This document shows, in pieces, positions 6,373-12,514 of a stretch of 12,514 bases of DNA. This DNA is from CAZTWC01 sp964617105 [NCBI: uncultured Myxococcia bacterium]. Lineage in GTDB: Bacteria; CAZTWC01. The notes under the pieces are model-generated. The model was not told the origin of the DNA, searched no databases, and saw only the letters and a list, made by a program, of their open reading frames with translations. How positions within the stretch are numbered: the first letter of the stretch is position 1; each line of letters starts with the position of its first letter. The stretch is from contig CAZTWC010000091.1 of assembly GCA_964617105.1 (NCBI GenBank), positions 1-12,514 on the forward strand. Reading direction: 5' to 3'. A program made the position numbers and the translations under genes.

Positions 6373-7263
6373 CAATTTACGGGCCATTTTTACCGCCTCT
6401 ATATACTCATCTCTGGTTATACACCGGTTTAGTTCAGGGTAATAATGGGCTTTATGGGCAGGGTGATATTGAGTCATAATATTCAGGTAGGTATTTTTCG
6501 ATATCTGTTGGGCAAGAAATTCAAACACTGTAAAACTGTTTGCCAGATTTTGGGGCAGAACCAGATGGCGAACAAGAAGTCCCCGCCTGGCAATTCCCCT
6601 CTCATCAAGGCTGAGGTCTCCAACTTGCCGGTGCATCTCTTTTACCGCTTTAAAGTTTACCTGGGGATAGTTCTTGACCTTTGAATATTTTTGGCCATTC
6701 TTCTGGCTGCCATATTTCATATCCGGCATATAAATATCGATTACACCATCTAAAATCTCTTTTAGAATATCAGCGGAATCATAACCACCACTATTATAGA
6801 CCAGCGGCAGGCAGAGACCTCGTTGGACCGCAAATAGCAGTGCCTCCAGGATTTGGGGGATAAAGTGACTGGGTGAAACTAAATTGATATTATGACAGTC
6901 CAGGTTCTGTAAATCGAGCATAATATCCGCCAATTGACTGGCCTCAATCTCTGTACCCGAATTTGATTGGCTGATATCACTGTTTTGGCAAAAAATACAA
7001 TGGAGATTACAGCGTCCAAAAAATATAGTTCCAGATCCACTGGTTCCTCTTAAAGGATCTTCTTCTCCCATATGGGGTGAATAACTGTACACTCTAGTTT
7101 TTTTTCCGCCTTTACAAAAGCCAAATTCATTATTAAGACGATTTGAACCACATAAGTGGGGACAAAAGTTACAATCATCAAGTTGTTTTTTAGCTTTATC
7201 AGTTCTTTTTTTCAATTCCCCACTTTTGAAAAGTTCTAAATAATTTGGTTTATATTTATTCAT
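6352..7263 (-). CDS. PflX-like radical SAM protein (PflA-activase relative)
   Basis: This is a radical SAM enzyme of the PflX-type group (COG1313), related to pyruvate formate-lyase activating enzymes. Its substrate is not known. Counting from the ATG at 7263 (303 residues), the radical SAM cluster motif is C85-x3-C89-x2-C92 in CNLHCIFCQN. It is preceded by a second cysteine set C31-x2-C34-x3-C38 and C50 (CNFCPHLCGSNR...GFCK), characteristic of the group and probably metal-binding. The C-terminal half has the expected barrel motifs, including PDMKYG and MTQYHPAHKA. A longer TTG start at 7290 (312 residues) is possible, but it has no ribosome binding site. The ATG at 7263 has only a distant GGA, so the start is uncertain. 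The gene stands alone, with its own promoter and a Fur-like site in its leader. Confidence 0.85.
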   Translation of the reverse strand: MNKYKPNYLELFKSGELKKRTDKAKKQLDDCNFCPHLCGSNRLNNEFGFCKGGKKTRVYSYSPHMGEEDPLRGTSGSGTIFFGRCNLHCIFCQNSDISQSNSGTEIEASQLADIMLDLQNLDCHNINLVSPSHFIPQILEALLFAVQRGLCLPLVYNSGGYDSADILKEILDGVIDIYMPDMKYGSQKNGQKYSKVKNYPQVNFKAVKEMHRQVGDLSLDERGIARRGLLVRHLVLPQNLANSFTVFEFLAQQISKNTYLNIMTQYHPAHKAHYYPELNRCITRDEYIEAVKMARKLGLKRLD

Positions 7264-7325
7264 GTTTTTATCGTATTCCAATAGTTTCAATGCTTTTACT
7301 TGCTTTAGGTACCACTTTGTGTATT

Positions 7326-7344
7326 TAAATGATTATCATGAATT
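7326..7344 (-). promoter_or_regulatory. Fur-box-like palindrome in radical SAM leader
   Basis: On the minus strand the core TGATAATCA is identical to the centre of the 19-bp Fur consensus, and about 13 of 19 positions match overall. The inner ATGATTATCAT (7329-7339) is a perfect palindrome. It lies between the predicted start of transcription and the radical SAM gene, where a bound iron repressor would block RNA polymerase. AT-rich surroundings make a chance match possible. Confidence 0.35.
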
Positions 7345-7365
7345 ATTTTTTGAGCGAGCCTTAAA
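7345..7365. repeat. Recurrent GAGCGAGCC(C/T)TAAA motif, copy D
   Basis: The core TTTTTTGAGCGAGCCTTAAA closely matches copy A, 5.7 kb away, and copy B. It lies in the predicted 5' leader of the radical SAM gene. It is bracketed by TATTTAA (7322-7328) and TTAAATA (7361-7367), which can pair in RNA. A looser fifth copy, TTTTTTGGGGCGGCTTTTT, occurs in the gene-free DNA near 7462-7480. Confidence 0.45.
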
Positions 7366-7385
7366 TAGCGTTCATTTATAATAAT

Positions 7386-7414
7386 ATTTTAATTTGATTT
7401 GATATTCTAATCAA
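7386..7414 (-). promoter_or_regulatory. Candidate promoter of the radical SAM gene
   Basis: On the minus strand TTGATT (7414-7409) and TAAAAT (7391-7386) are separated by exactly 17 nt, a good sigma70/sigmaA-type promoter. The leader would be about 115 nt to the ATG at 7263 and would contain motif copy D and the Fur-like palindrome. Confidence 0.5.
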
Positions 7415-7439
7415 GATCGAAAAGATAAAATCATTTCTA

Positions 7440-8280
7440 TCTTTCACCATCTCATGTGAATAATTTTTTGGGGCGGCTTTTTGCGTGCCACATATTTAAG
7501 TGGTTTTTCTCGTGTCACCTTTTTGACAATGGGTTATTTTTGTATATTTTTGTCTCAATTACTTCACGTTTTAGTGCCAACATTCTGTCAAACACACCTT
7601 CCCCTCCATGCATCCTATTGTTTTCGCAGGCATTTCAGGATTCTCAAACGTATCTCCTGCATCTTCTTAACCGTTAAACTGTTCTTGCTGACCTGGGTGG
7701 GCGGTCACTTTTTGACGCTCCAGGCGATCTCATCCAAAATCAACCCTATTTTAAGCAACCAAAATAACATCAATATCATTGTGACATTTTATTCTCCTAT
7801 TATTTCTATAGGTTTTGCCTAATAGTTTAACTTATTTATATGGCATATTGTTGCCAGTTAACCAAAGTTTCAATTTAGACGCCTTAAGCCAACAGATTCA
7901 ACCATCACCTAAACCATTACTATAAAATATGCATACTATTTACTTGATATATCTTGTTTATTCATCACCATATCGTGCTCCAAACCCGAACATTACCGAT
8001 TTATTTAAAAAATCCTTAACTAGACAAATCGGGACGAAATATTTATTAAAAATTAACTCAACTAGTCCCGTTCCAGCCTTTGGCAACTTTACACATCATG
8101 ATGTGCTTGCTTATTTGACAATACCACATATTGGCATCAACAAAAGAATTGGCATCCCTTCAAATATCAACACTAAAACTTCAACATATTTATCAATCAT
8201 CTCGTTTTTATTGAATATATTACACAACTATTCCTCCCAAAACAATTCTTCGGCCAGATCAGGTAAATTATCTTGAAATG
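7440..8280. other. AT-rich stretch without a convincing gene, possible IS relic
   Basis: I see no gene here that I would call. Open frames of 70-115 codons exist on the plus strand (7456-7677, 7481-7822, 7929-8276), but they lack ribosome binding sites, have odd composition and resemble no family. Two near-identical sites, GTCACCTTTTTGAC (7514-7527) and GTCACTTTTTGAC (7704-7716), are direct repeats about 190 bp apart. On the minus strand between them, a short frame just after a GTTAAG reads KMQEIRLRILKCL and stops. It is faintly like the start of an IS21-type transposase. CAATGGGTTATTT (7527-7539) recurs inverted with one mismatch at 8276-8288. Together this may be a decayed insertion element, but no transposase can be shown. 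Confidence 0.35.
7514..7716 (+). repeat. Direct pair of GTCAC(C)TTTTTGAC sites
   Basis: The sites are at 7514-7527 and 7704-7716 and differ by one extra C. Each is itself an interrupted palindrome (GTCA...TGAC). Repeated sites of this kind are found at the ends of some insertion sequences, but a pair of regulator sites is equally possible. Confidence 0.4.
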
Positions 8281-8281
8281 A

Positions 8282-8327
8282 CCCATTGGTTGTGCTATTT
8301 TTATATGTATAAATAATGCTCAATGGG
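8282..8327. repeat. Long imperfect hairpin upstream of yebC
   Basis: CCCATTG (8282-8288) pairs perfectly with CAATGGG (8321-8327). Inside, GCTATTTTTATA (8294-8305) pairs with TATAAATAATGC (8308-8319) at 9 of 12 positions around a 2-nt turn. No T run follows on the plus strand, so it is not a clear terminator. It may be a small mobile-element end or a structured leader. Confidence 0.4.
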
Positions 8328-8367
8328 CGCATTATAAACGACTATAAAACGATTTTACCTTTATTCT

Positions 8368-8413
8368 ATTTGCATACTGACATAAGAGATTCTCTACACC
8401 ACTTAATGCAAAT
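8368..8413. promoter_or_regulatory. Nested palindromes upstream of yebC
   Basis: ATTTGCAT (8368-8375) and ATGCAAAT (8406-8413) are perfect 8-bp arms. AGAGATTCTCT (8385-8395) is an 11-nt palindrome at almost exactly the same centre. The structure ends about 80 nt before the yebC start. No clean promoter is seen between it and yebC, so it may be an operator or a leader hairpin. Confidence 0.35.
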
Positions 8414-8494
8414 CAAGCAGGTCGCCCAGGTGAGTTAACCAAAAGGATAAACGAATAACCTATTACCTAATAAAGTTCATTGGGAGATGCTTAT

Positions 8495-9241
8495 ATGTCC
8501 GGACACAGTAAATGGAGTACTATTAAGCACAAAAAAGGCAAAGCAGATGCCAAAAAGGGCAAAGTATTTACCAAACTTATCAAAGAGATAACCATTGCCG
8601 CCAGAATGGGTGGCGGCAATGTTGACAACAACCCCAGACTGAGACTGGCCATTGATAATGCCAAAGCGGAAAACATGCCCCGCGATAACATTGAACGGGC
8701 GGTTAAAAAGGGCACGGGTGACCTGGAAGGTGTAAATTACGAAGAGAGTTCATACGAGGGCTATGGTCCAGCCGGAGTAGCTATTTTAATCGATGTGCTT
8801 ACCGACAACCGCAACCGTACAACTGCGAACATCCGGCACACGTTACACAAATACAACGGTTCCATGGGAGAATCGGGCTGTGTTTCCTGGATGTTCAATA
8901 AAAAAGGGCTTATCCAATTTGATGCAGAGGGTGTATCTGAAGATGACCTGATAGAAATCGCTTTGGATGCAGGTGCCGATGATATTGTTCAACAAGAGGA
9001 TATCTTTGAAGTATTTACCGCTCCCGAAAATTTCAATGATGTTAAAGAGGCTTTTGACCAAAAAGAGTTCAAATATCTGTCCGCCGAAATCGCCATGATC
9101 CCCCAAAACACAGTTAAATTGGAAAAACGAGATGCCGAGAAGGTATTGAACCTGCTGGACAAACTGGAAGAAGATGAAGACGTTCAAGATGTCTACTCTA
9201 ATATTGAAATTGATCAGGAAGTTTTAGACAGCATTGAGTAA
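8495..9241 (+). CDS. yebC: YebC/TACO1-family protein
   Basis: This is a 248-residue member of the YebC/PmpR family. Members have been described both as DNA-binding transcriptional regulators and as helpers of translation through proline-rich stretches, so the exact role here is open. The N-terminal signature [19 protein letters not shown] is intact. [20 protein letters not shown] and [16 protein letters not shown] follow, and the acidic C-terminal domain is complete. The ATG at 8495 is chosen over a TTG 15 nt upstream because GGGAG (8482-8486) lies 8 nt before it and the family begins with MSGHSKW. It is the first gene of the yebC-ruvC-ruvA-ruvB-ogt run, an order common in bacteria. Its stop codon at 9241 lies only 16 nt before the ruvC start. 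Confidence 0.95.
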   Translation: MSGHSKWSTIKHKKGKADAKKGKVFTKLIKEITIAARMGGGNVDNNPRLRLAIDNAKAENMPRDNIERAVKKGTGDLEGVNYEESSYEGYGPAGVAILIDVLTDNRNRTTANIRHTLHKYNGSMGESGCVSWMFNKKGLIQFDAEGVSEDDLIEIALDAGADDIVQQEDIFEVFTAPENFNDVKEAFDQKEFKYLSAEIAMIPQNTVKLEKRDAEKVLNLLDKLEEDEDVQDVYSNIEIDQEVLDSIE

Positions 9242-9257
9242 TTTTGGAGTGAATCGA

Positions 9258-9752
9258 TTGAGGGTTTTAGGTGTTGACCCGGGTACTAAAATAACCGGGT
9301 ATGGAATAGTTGATATCTCAGGCAACCGGTTTATCCACATCGATAACGGCCTGATCATTCCACCGGCAAAAAATAAATTAAACTATAAATTACACCATAT
9401 TCACCAGCAGTTGACCAACTTGATTGACCAGTTCAAGCCCGTTGCCATGGCAGTAGAACAGGTTTTTTTATCCCGTAATTTTAAAAGTGTGCTTCATTTA
9501 GGCCATGTTAAAGGGATGGCTCTTTTGGCAGCAGCAGAGTTCGACCTTACCCTTTCGGAATATTCTCCAAAAACGGTTAAAAAGGCGGTAACCGGATACG
9601 GTAACGCCAGCAAGGAGCAAATCCAGTATATGGTCGCCAATATACTAAAACTCCCTGAAAATGCCTATGAAGATGCCTCCGATGCCCTGGCCCTTTCCAT
9701 TTGCCACCTCTCCAATTGCAGAGCAGAGGCAGCAAGTGGATATCTAAACTGA
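9258..9752 (+). CDS. ruvC: RuvC, Holliday junction resolvase
   Basis: RuvC cuts Holliday junctions symmetrically during recombinational repair, after RuvAB has moved the branch. The four acidic active-site residues are present: D7 in MRVLGVDPGT, E67 in AVEQVFLSRN, and D139 and D142 in EDASDALAL. The length of 164 residues is usual. Longer forms could begin at TTG 9234 or GTG 9249. I prefer TTG 9258 because GGAG (9246-9249) lies 8 nt upstream and the protein then begins exactly like other RuvC proteins. The ribosome binding site is just past the yebC stop, and ruvA begins 11 nt after the ruvC stop. The enzyme is a cytoplasmic dimer needing magnesium. Confidence 0.95.
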   Translation: MRVLGVDPGTKITGYGIVDISGNRFIHIDNGLIIPPAKNKLNYKLHHIHQQLTNLIDQFKPVAMAVEQVFLSRNFKSVLHLGHVKGMALLAAAEFDLTLSEYSPKTVKKAVTGYGNASKEQIQYMVANILKLPENAYEDASDALALSICHLSNCRAEAASGYLN

Positions 9753-9763
9753 AACGGAACCAA

Positions 9764-10369
9764 ATGATCTGTCAACTAAAAGGCAAAGTTGCCCAAAAAA
9801 ATATTGACCACCTGGTGGTAGATGTTGGAGGAATCGGTTTCAAAGTCTTTTCCTCTTTACAATCGCTAAGTCAAATCCCTGAGCCGGGAGAGGAAGTCTT
9901 TCTCCATATCCATACCAATGTTAGACCCGAAGCGATAAACCTATACGGTTTTGTAGATGAAACTGAGCGCGATCTTTTTCTGGCCGTTATTGGAGTTAGC
10001 AATATTGGTCCCCGCCTGGCCCTGAATATCCTGTCGGGCATGAAAGTTAACCAACTTCTCAGTGACATAAAAAACAAACAGATTAGTTCTATTGTCCGTA
10101 TTCCTGGGGTGGGAAAAAAAACCGCCGAAAGATTGGTGGTGGAACTGAAGGATAAAGTAGATAAAATCTTTCCTGACCAGATGACAGCGCCCCACCCTGC
10201 CATCAAAGATAATCTCCTGGATGAATTATCCAATGCTTTGAAAAACCTGGGATACAAAACTTCAGAGATCAATAGGGTTATAAATAAACTAGGACAAACC
10301 AGCGAACCAGACACCACTCTGACTAAGTTGATTCGCAATGCCCTGAACATTCTCAGCAAACGCGGTTGA
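9764..10369 (+). CDS. ruvA: RuvA, Holliday junction branch-migration subunit
   Basis: RuvA binds four-way junctions as a tetramer and loads the RuvB motor. The 201-residue protein has the OB-fold N-terminal domain (MICQLKGKV, VVDVGGIGFKV). The two helix-hairpin-helix motifs are SNIGPRLALNILSG and IPGVGKKTAERLVVEL. The C-terminal RuvB-binding domain (ALKNLGYKTSEINRVI) is also intact. The frame is open upstream of 9764 into ruvC, but the ATG at 9764 matches the family start, and a short GGA (9756-9758) lies 5 nt before it. It sits between ruvC (11-nt gap) and ruvB (63-nt gap). Confidence 0.95.
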   Translation: MICQLKGKVAQKNIDHLVVDVGGIGFKVFSSLQSLSQIPEPGEEVFLHIHTNVRPEAINLYGFVDETERDLFLAVIGVSNIGPRLALNILSGMKVNQLLSDIKNKQISSIVRIPGVGKKTAERLVVELKDKVDKIFPDQMTAPHPAIKDNLLDELSNALKNLGYKTSEINRVINKLGQTSEPDTTLTKLIRNALNILSKRG

Positions 10370-10432
10370 GCCTAAATAAAAATAGAAAAACAGAAAAAAG
10401 CCCCTCTTTGACTTTTTATGAGGTAATAAAAA

Positions 10433-11485
10433 TTGGAAGAGAATAAAAATGGTCCCAATGAAATCGAACGACAGGTATCACCTAAGGTCGTTGCCGATGA
10501 TCTGCTTAACGATAAAACTATCCGACCGCAAAAATTTGACGATTATACTGGGCAGCACCAACTAAAAGAGAACCTGGGCGTATTTATCAATGCCGCCCTC
10601 ACCAGGGGAGATACCCTGGATCATATTCTGCTTTGCGGACCGCCGGGACTAGGAAAAACCACTTTGGCCTATATTGTGGCCAATCAAATGGGAGTTGTGA
10701 TACATTGCACCTCTGGGCCGGCCATGGAGCGCAAAGGGGATTTAGCCGGCATCCTGACCAACCTGGAAGAAGGTGATATTCTGTTTATCGATGAGATCCA
10801 CCGTCTCAATTCGGTAATTGAAGAGAACCTCTATCCTGCCATGGAGGATTTTAACTTTGATATTGTCATTGGAGAAGGACCGGGAGCCCGCACTATCAAA
10901 ATGCCCCTCAAACCTTTTACTCTTATCGGCGCCACCACCAGGACCGGCTTGTTAACCTCTCCGCTCCGTAATAGATTTGGTTTTATCGCCCGGCTCGATT
11001 TCTATACCTGCCAGGATCTGGAAAAAATCGTCAAGCGCTCCGCTACTATCCTGCAAATAGAAATTACCGACCAGGGCGCCATTGAGATTGCCCGCCGCTC
11101 CAGGGGAACACCGCGAACCGCCAACCGCCTGTTGCGCAGAGTAAGGGACTTTGCTCAAGAAAAAGGCGACAATATTATTGACCAGGATATCAGCGAATTC
11201 GCTCTCTCTAAATTAGAGGTAGATAAAATTGGATTAGACAAAATGGACCGGGACATTTTGTATACTATCATCGAAAAATTTGAGGGCGGACCGGTTGGGC
11301 TAGAAACTTTGGCAGTTTCCATTAGTGAATCAAAAGACACTATAGAGGAAGTTTACGAACCATTTTTAATCCAAAACGGACTAATAAAGAGGACCCCCAG
11401 GGGAAGAATCGCCTGCACTAAAGCCTACGAACACTTGAAAATTACCCAAAACAAAGAAGGATCACAACAAACGGCTTTGTTTTAA
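10433..11485 (+). CDS. ruvB: RuvB, Holliday junction branch-migration ATPase
   Basis: RuvB is the hexameric AAA+ motor that drives branch migration with RuvA. In this 350-residue protein the Walker A motif is GPPGLGKTT (69-77), Walker B is LFIDEIHR (117-124), sensor 1 is in LIGATTRTG (164-172) and the arginine finger region is SPLRNRFG (176-183). Sensor 2 is in [14 protein letters not shown], and a C-terminal winged-helix domain follows ([13 protein letters not shown] to [15 protein letters not shown]). The start is TTG at 10433, supported by GAGG (10420-10423) at 9-nt spacing. There is no ATG that fits better. The 63-nt gap after ruvA holds only an AT-rich repeat too weak to call a terminator, so co-transcription is likely. 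ogt begins 5 nt after its stop. Confidence 0.96.
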   Translation: MEENKNGPNEIERQVSPKVVADDLLNDKTIRPQKFDDYTGQHQLKENLGVFINAALTRGDTLDHILLCGPPGLGKTTLAYIVANQMGVVIHCTSGPAMERKGDLAGILTNLEEGDILFIDEIHRLNSVIEENLYPAMEDFNFDIVIGEGPGARTIKMPLKPFTLIGATTRTGLLTSPLRNRFGFIARLDFYTCQDLEKIVKRSATILQIEITDQGAIEIARRSRGTPRTANRLLRRVRDFAQEKGDNIIDQDISEFALSKLEVDKIGLDKMDRDILYTIIEKFEGGPVGLETLAVSISESKDTIEEVYEPFLIQNGLIKRTPRGRIACTKAYEHLKITQNKEGSQQTALF

Positions 11486-11490
11486 AACCC

Positions 11491-11877
11491 ATGGAAAAAC
11501 AATTAGATTTCACTCACCTGAGCAACTTTGCCAGGCAAGTTTACTCTATAGTGGCTATAATTCCAGCCGGCCGGGTGACTACTTACGGTTCTATTGCCAT
11601 TGCCATAGGCCAAAAAGGGGCTGCCCGGGCGGTAGGACAGTGTTTGGCAGCCAATCCTATCCCGGAAAAAGTTCCCTGTCACCGGGTGGTTGGACATGAT
11701 GGACAATTAACCGGATTTTTCTCCTCTGCCAAACGGCTCGATTTAAAGCGGGAGATGCTGGAGAGGGAGGGGGTTGGTTTCAAGAACCCTTCAGGCGTAA
11801 AACTACAGCGGGTGGATGAAGCATATATCATTAGAGATTTGAAACTATTAGTAAACAGTTCCGCTCCCGGTAAGTGA
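11491..11877 (+). CDS. ogt: Single-domain methylated-DNA-cysteine methyltransferase
   Basis: This protein repairs O6-alkylguanine (and probably O4-alkylthymine) by moving the alkyl group to its own cysteine. Its 128 residues correspond only to the C-terminal catalytic domain of Ogt/Ada; the usual N-terminal domain is absent. The active motif PCHRVVG has cysteine C63. A tryptophan there would make it a non-enzymatic alkyltransferase-like protein, so it is predicted to be active. RVTTYGSIA (28-36), RAVGQ (46-50, arginine finger) and the late LEREG stretch are also typical. The tail of about 25 residues after GVKLQRVDE is poorly conserved. The ATG at 11491 is 5 nt past the ruvB stop and has no ribosome binding site. 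Translation is probably coupled to ruvB, and the gene belongs to the same repair operon. Confidence 0.85.
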   Translation: MEKQLDFTHLSNFARQVYSIVAIIPAGRVTTYGSIAIAIGQKGAARAVGQCLAANPIPEKVPCHRVVGHDGQLTGFFSSAKRLDLKREMLEREGVGFKNPSGVKLQRVDEAYIIRDLKLLVNSSAPGK

Positions 11878-11920
11878 CGACCTGATTACCATAAGTGAGC
11901 CCCAAATAGAGAGTGATTCA

Positions 11921-12514
11921 TTGGCAGATTACCAGCGGCCTAAAATTTTTTCCAGGAAACTACCGCAGTTTGCGCTTCAGCCTCCTTTTCCAAAAAAATC
12001 GGGCAAAACCAAACAAATAATTCTGTTTTTGTTAACCCTGGCTTCTACCGCTTTTGTGGGTGGATATTTATACTCCTTTGCGGTTATCTCCATCCTGCTG
12101 GCCCATGAGTTTGGACATTACTTTATGTGTAAAAAGCACAGAGTGCCTGCCTCCCTCCCCTTCTTTATTCCCATGCCCCTCTCCCCTTTCGGCACCTTTG
12201 GCGCACTAATAGTTATGCGGGGTAGAATCCCAAACCGTAAAGCGTTGTTTGATATAGGTATCACCGGACCTTTGGCCGGCCTGGCTCTGACCATACCTTT
12301 TTTAGTGGTGGGATTATATCTATCTGAAGTGAGAATGATTCCAAAAGGTGAGGGGGTAATCCATTTTGGCGAGTCGCTGCTGATGTCGCTTTTTACCTAC
12401 CTGATCAAAGGTAATATTCCCGCTGGACATGACGTTTTCCTCCATCCCCTGGCCTATGCTGGCTGGGTGGGCCTGTTTGTCACTGCCCTTAATATGTTAC
12501 CCTTTGGGCAACTT
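11921..12514 (+). CDS. Site-2 protease family (M50) membrane protein, 3' end outside window
   Basis: The frame is open for 198 codons from TTG 11921 to the window edge. The zinc-binding motif HEFGH (62-66) lies in the membrane segment YSFAVISILLAHEFGHYF. SPFGTFGALIVMRG, ALFDIGITGPLAG and the approach to the third metal ligand, NMLPFGQL (191-198, where DGGH normally follows), fit the bacterial M50 site-2 protease group. Hydrophobic segments lie at about 32-48, 50-68, 112-134, 150-163 and 175-195. TTG is the only usual start codon in the frame after the stop at 11852, with a modest AGAGAG about 7 nt upstream. The natural substrate is unknown. It follows ogt by 43 nt on the same strand and may be the last gene of that operon. 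Confidence 0.85.
   Translation, partial: MADYQRPKIFSRKLPQFALQPPFPKKSGKTKQIILFLLTLASTAFVGGYLYSFAVISILLAHEFGHYFMCKKHRVPASLPFFIPMPLSPFGTFGALIVMRGRIPNRKALFDIGITGPLAGLALTIPFLVVGLYLSEVRMIPKGEGVIHFGESLLMSLFTYLIKGNIPAGHDVFLHPLAYAGWVGLFVTALNMLPFGQL

Noticed and set aside
7481-7822. 113-codon plus-strand open frame
   Set aside because: No ribosome binding site, atypical composition rich in Phe, Ile, Leu and His, overlap with another open frame, and no family resemblance. It is more likely the complement of old element DNA.
7929-8276. 115-codon plus-strand open frame
   Set aside because: There is no Shine-Dalgarno sequence before the ATG and the product resembles nothing. The opposite strand is also only lightly interrupted, so the openness reflects AT-rich composition rather than coding. 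It is noted as gene-free DNA.
10386-10418. AAAAAG/CTTTTT pairing between ruvA and ruvB, considered as a terminator
   Set aside because: The stem is only A-T pairs with one G-C and a long loop. ruvA and ruvB are expected to be co-expressed.
1-12514. CRISPR array, tRNA, rRNA, or intact insertion sequence
   Set aside because: No evenly spaced repeat-spacer series, no tRNA or rRNA gene, and no complete transposase was seen on either strand.

Overview
The window is bacterial and comes from a strict anaerobe. Its left half carries hgcA and hgcB, the two genes known to be required for microbial mercury methylation. Its right half is a conserved DNA-repair block, yebC-ruvC-ruvA-ruvB-ogt, followed by a site-2 protease gene that runs off the end. 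TTG starts backed by Shine-Dalgarno sequences, sigma70/sigmaA-type promoters, an M29 aminopeptidase and a PflX-like radical SAM protein fit an anaerobic Bacillota or Desulfobacterota-type genome. The sequence alone does not settle the phylum.

Layout. From 1 to 4447 the minus strand reads, in transcription order, a large soluble hybrid histidine kinase with two PAS domains (4447-1676), hgcA (1617-598), hgcB (593-276) and a short membrane protein cut by the window edge (229-1). No terminator separates them, so they look like one transcription unit. The best promoter is at 4495-4523, with an AT-rich palindrome lying across its -10 box. The 231-bp gap from 4448 to 4678 is a divergent control region. 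To its right an M29 aminopeptidase is read on the plus strand (4679-5803) from its own promoter.

From 5825 to 6349 lies a dead two-component locus. It consists of a receiver-domain fragment, a histidine-kinase ATP-lid fragment and a second receiver fragment, joined by deletions and frame changes. A radical SAM protein (7263-6352) converges on it. From 7264 to 8494 there is about 1.2 kb of AT-rich DNA with no convincing gene. It holds a promoter, a Fur-like palindrome, repeated GTCAC/GTGAC motifs and several hairpins, and may be the relic of an insertion sequence.

How the genes work together. HgcA is a membrane-anchored corrinoid protein that carries a methyl group, and HgcB is the ferredoxin that re-reduces it. 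The kinase upstream is a plausible but unproven sensor for the unit. YebC, RuvC, RuvA, RuvB and the alkyltransferase form a tight plus-strand operon for Holliday-junction processing and alkylation repair. A 16-20 bp motif recurs four times, and perhaps five, all outside coding sequence: before the kinase gene, before hgcA and in the leader of the radical SAM gene. It may mark a shared control signal.
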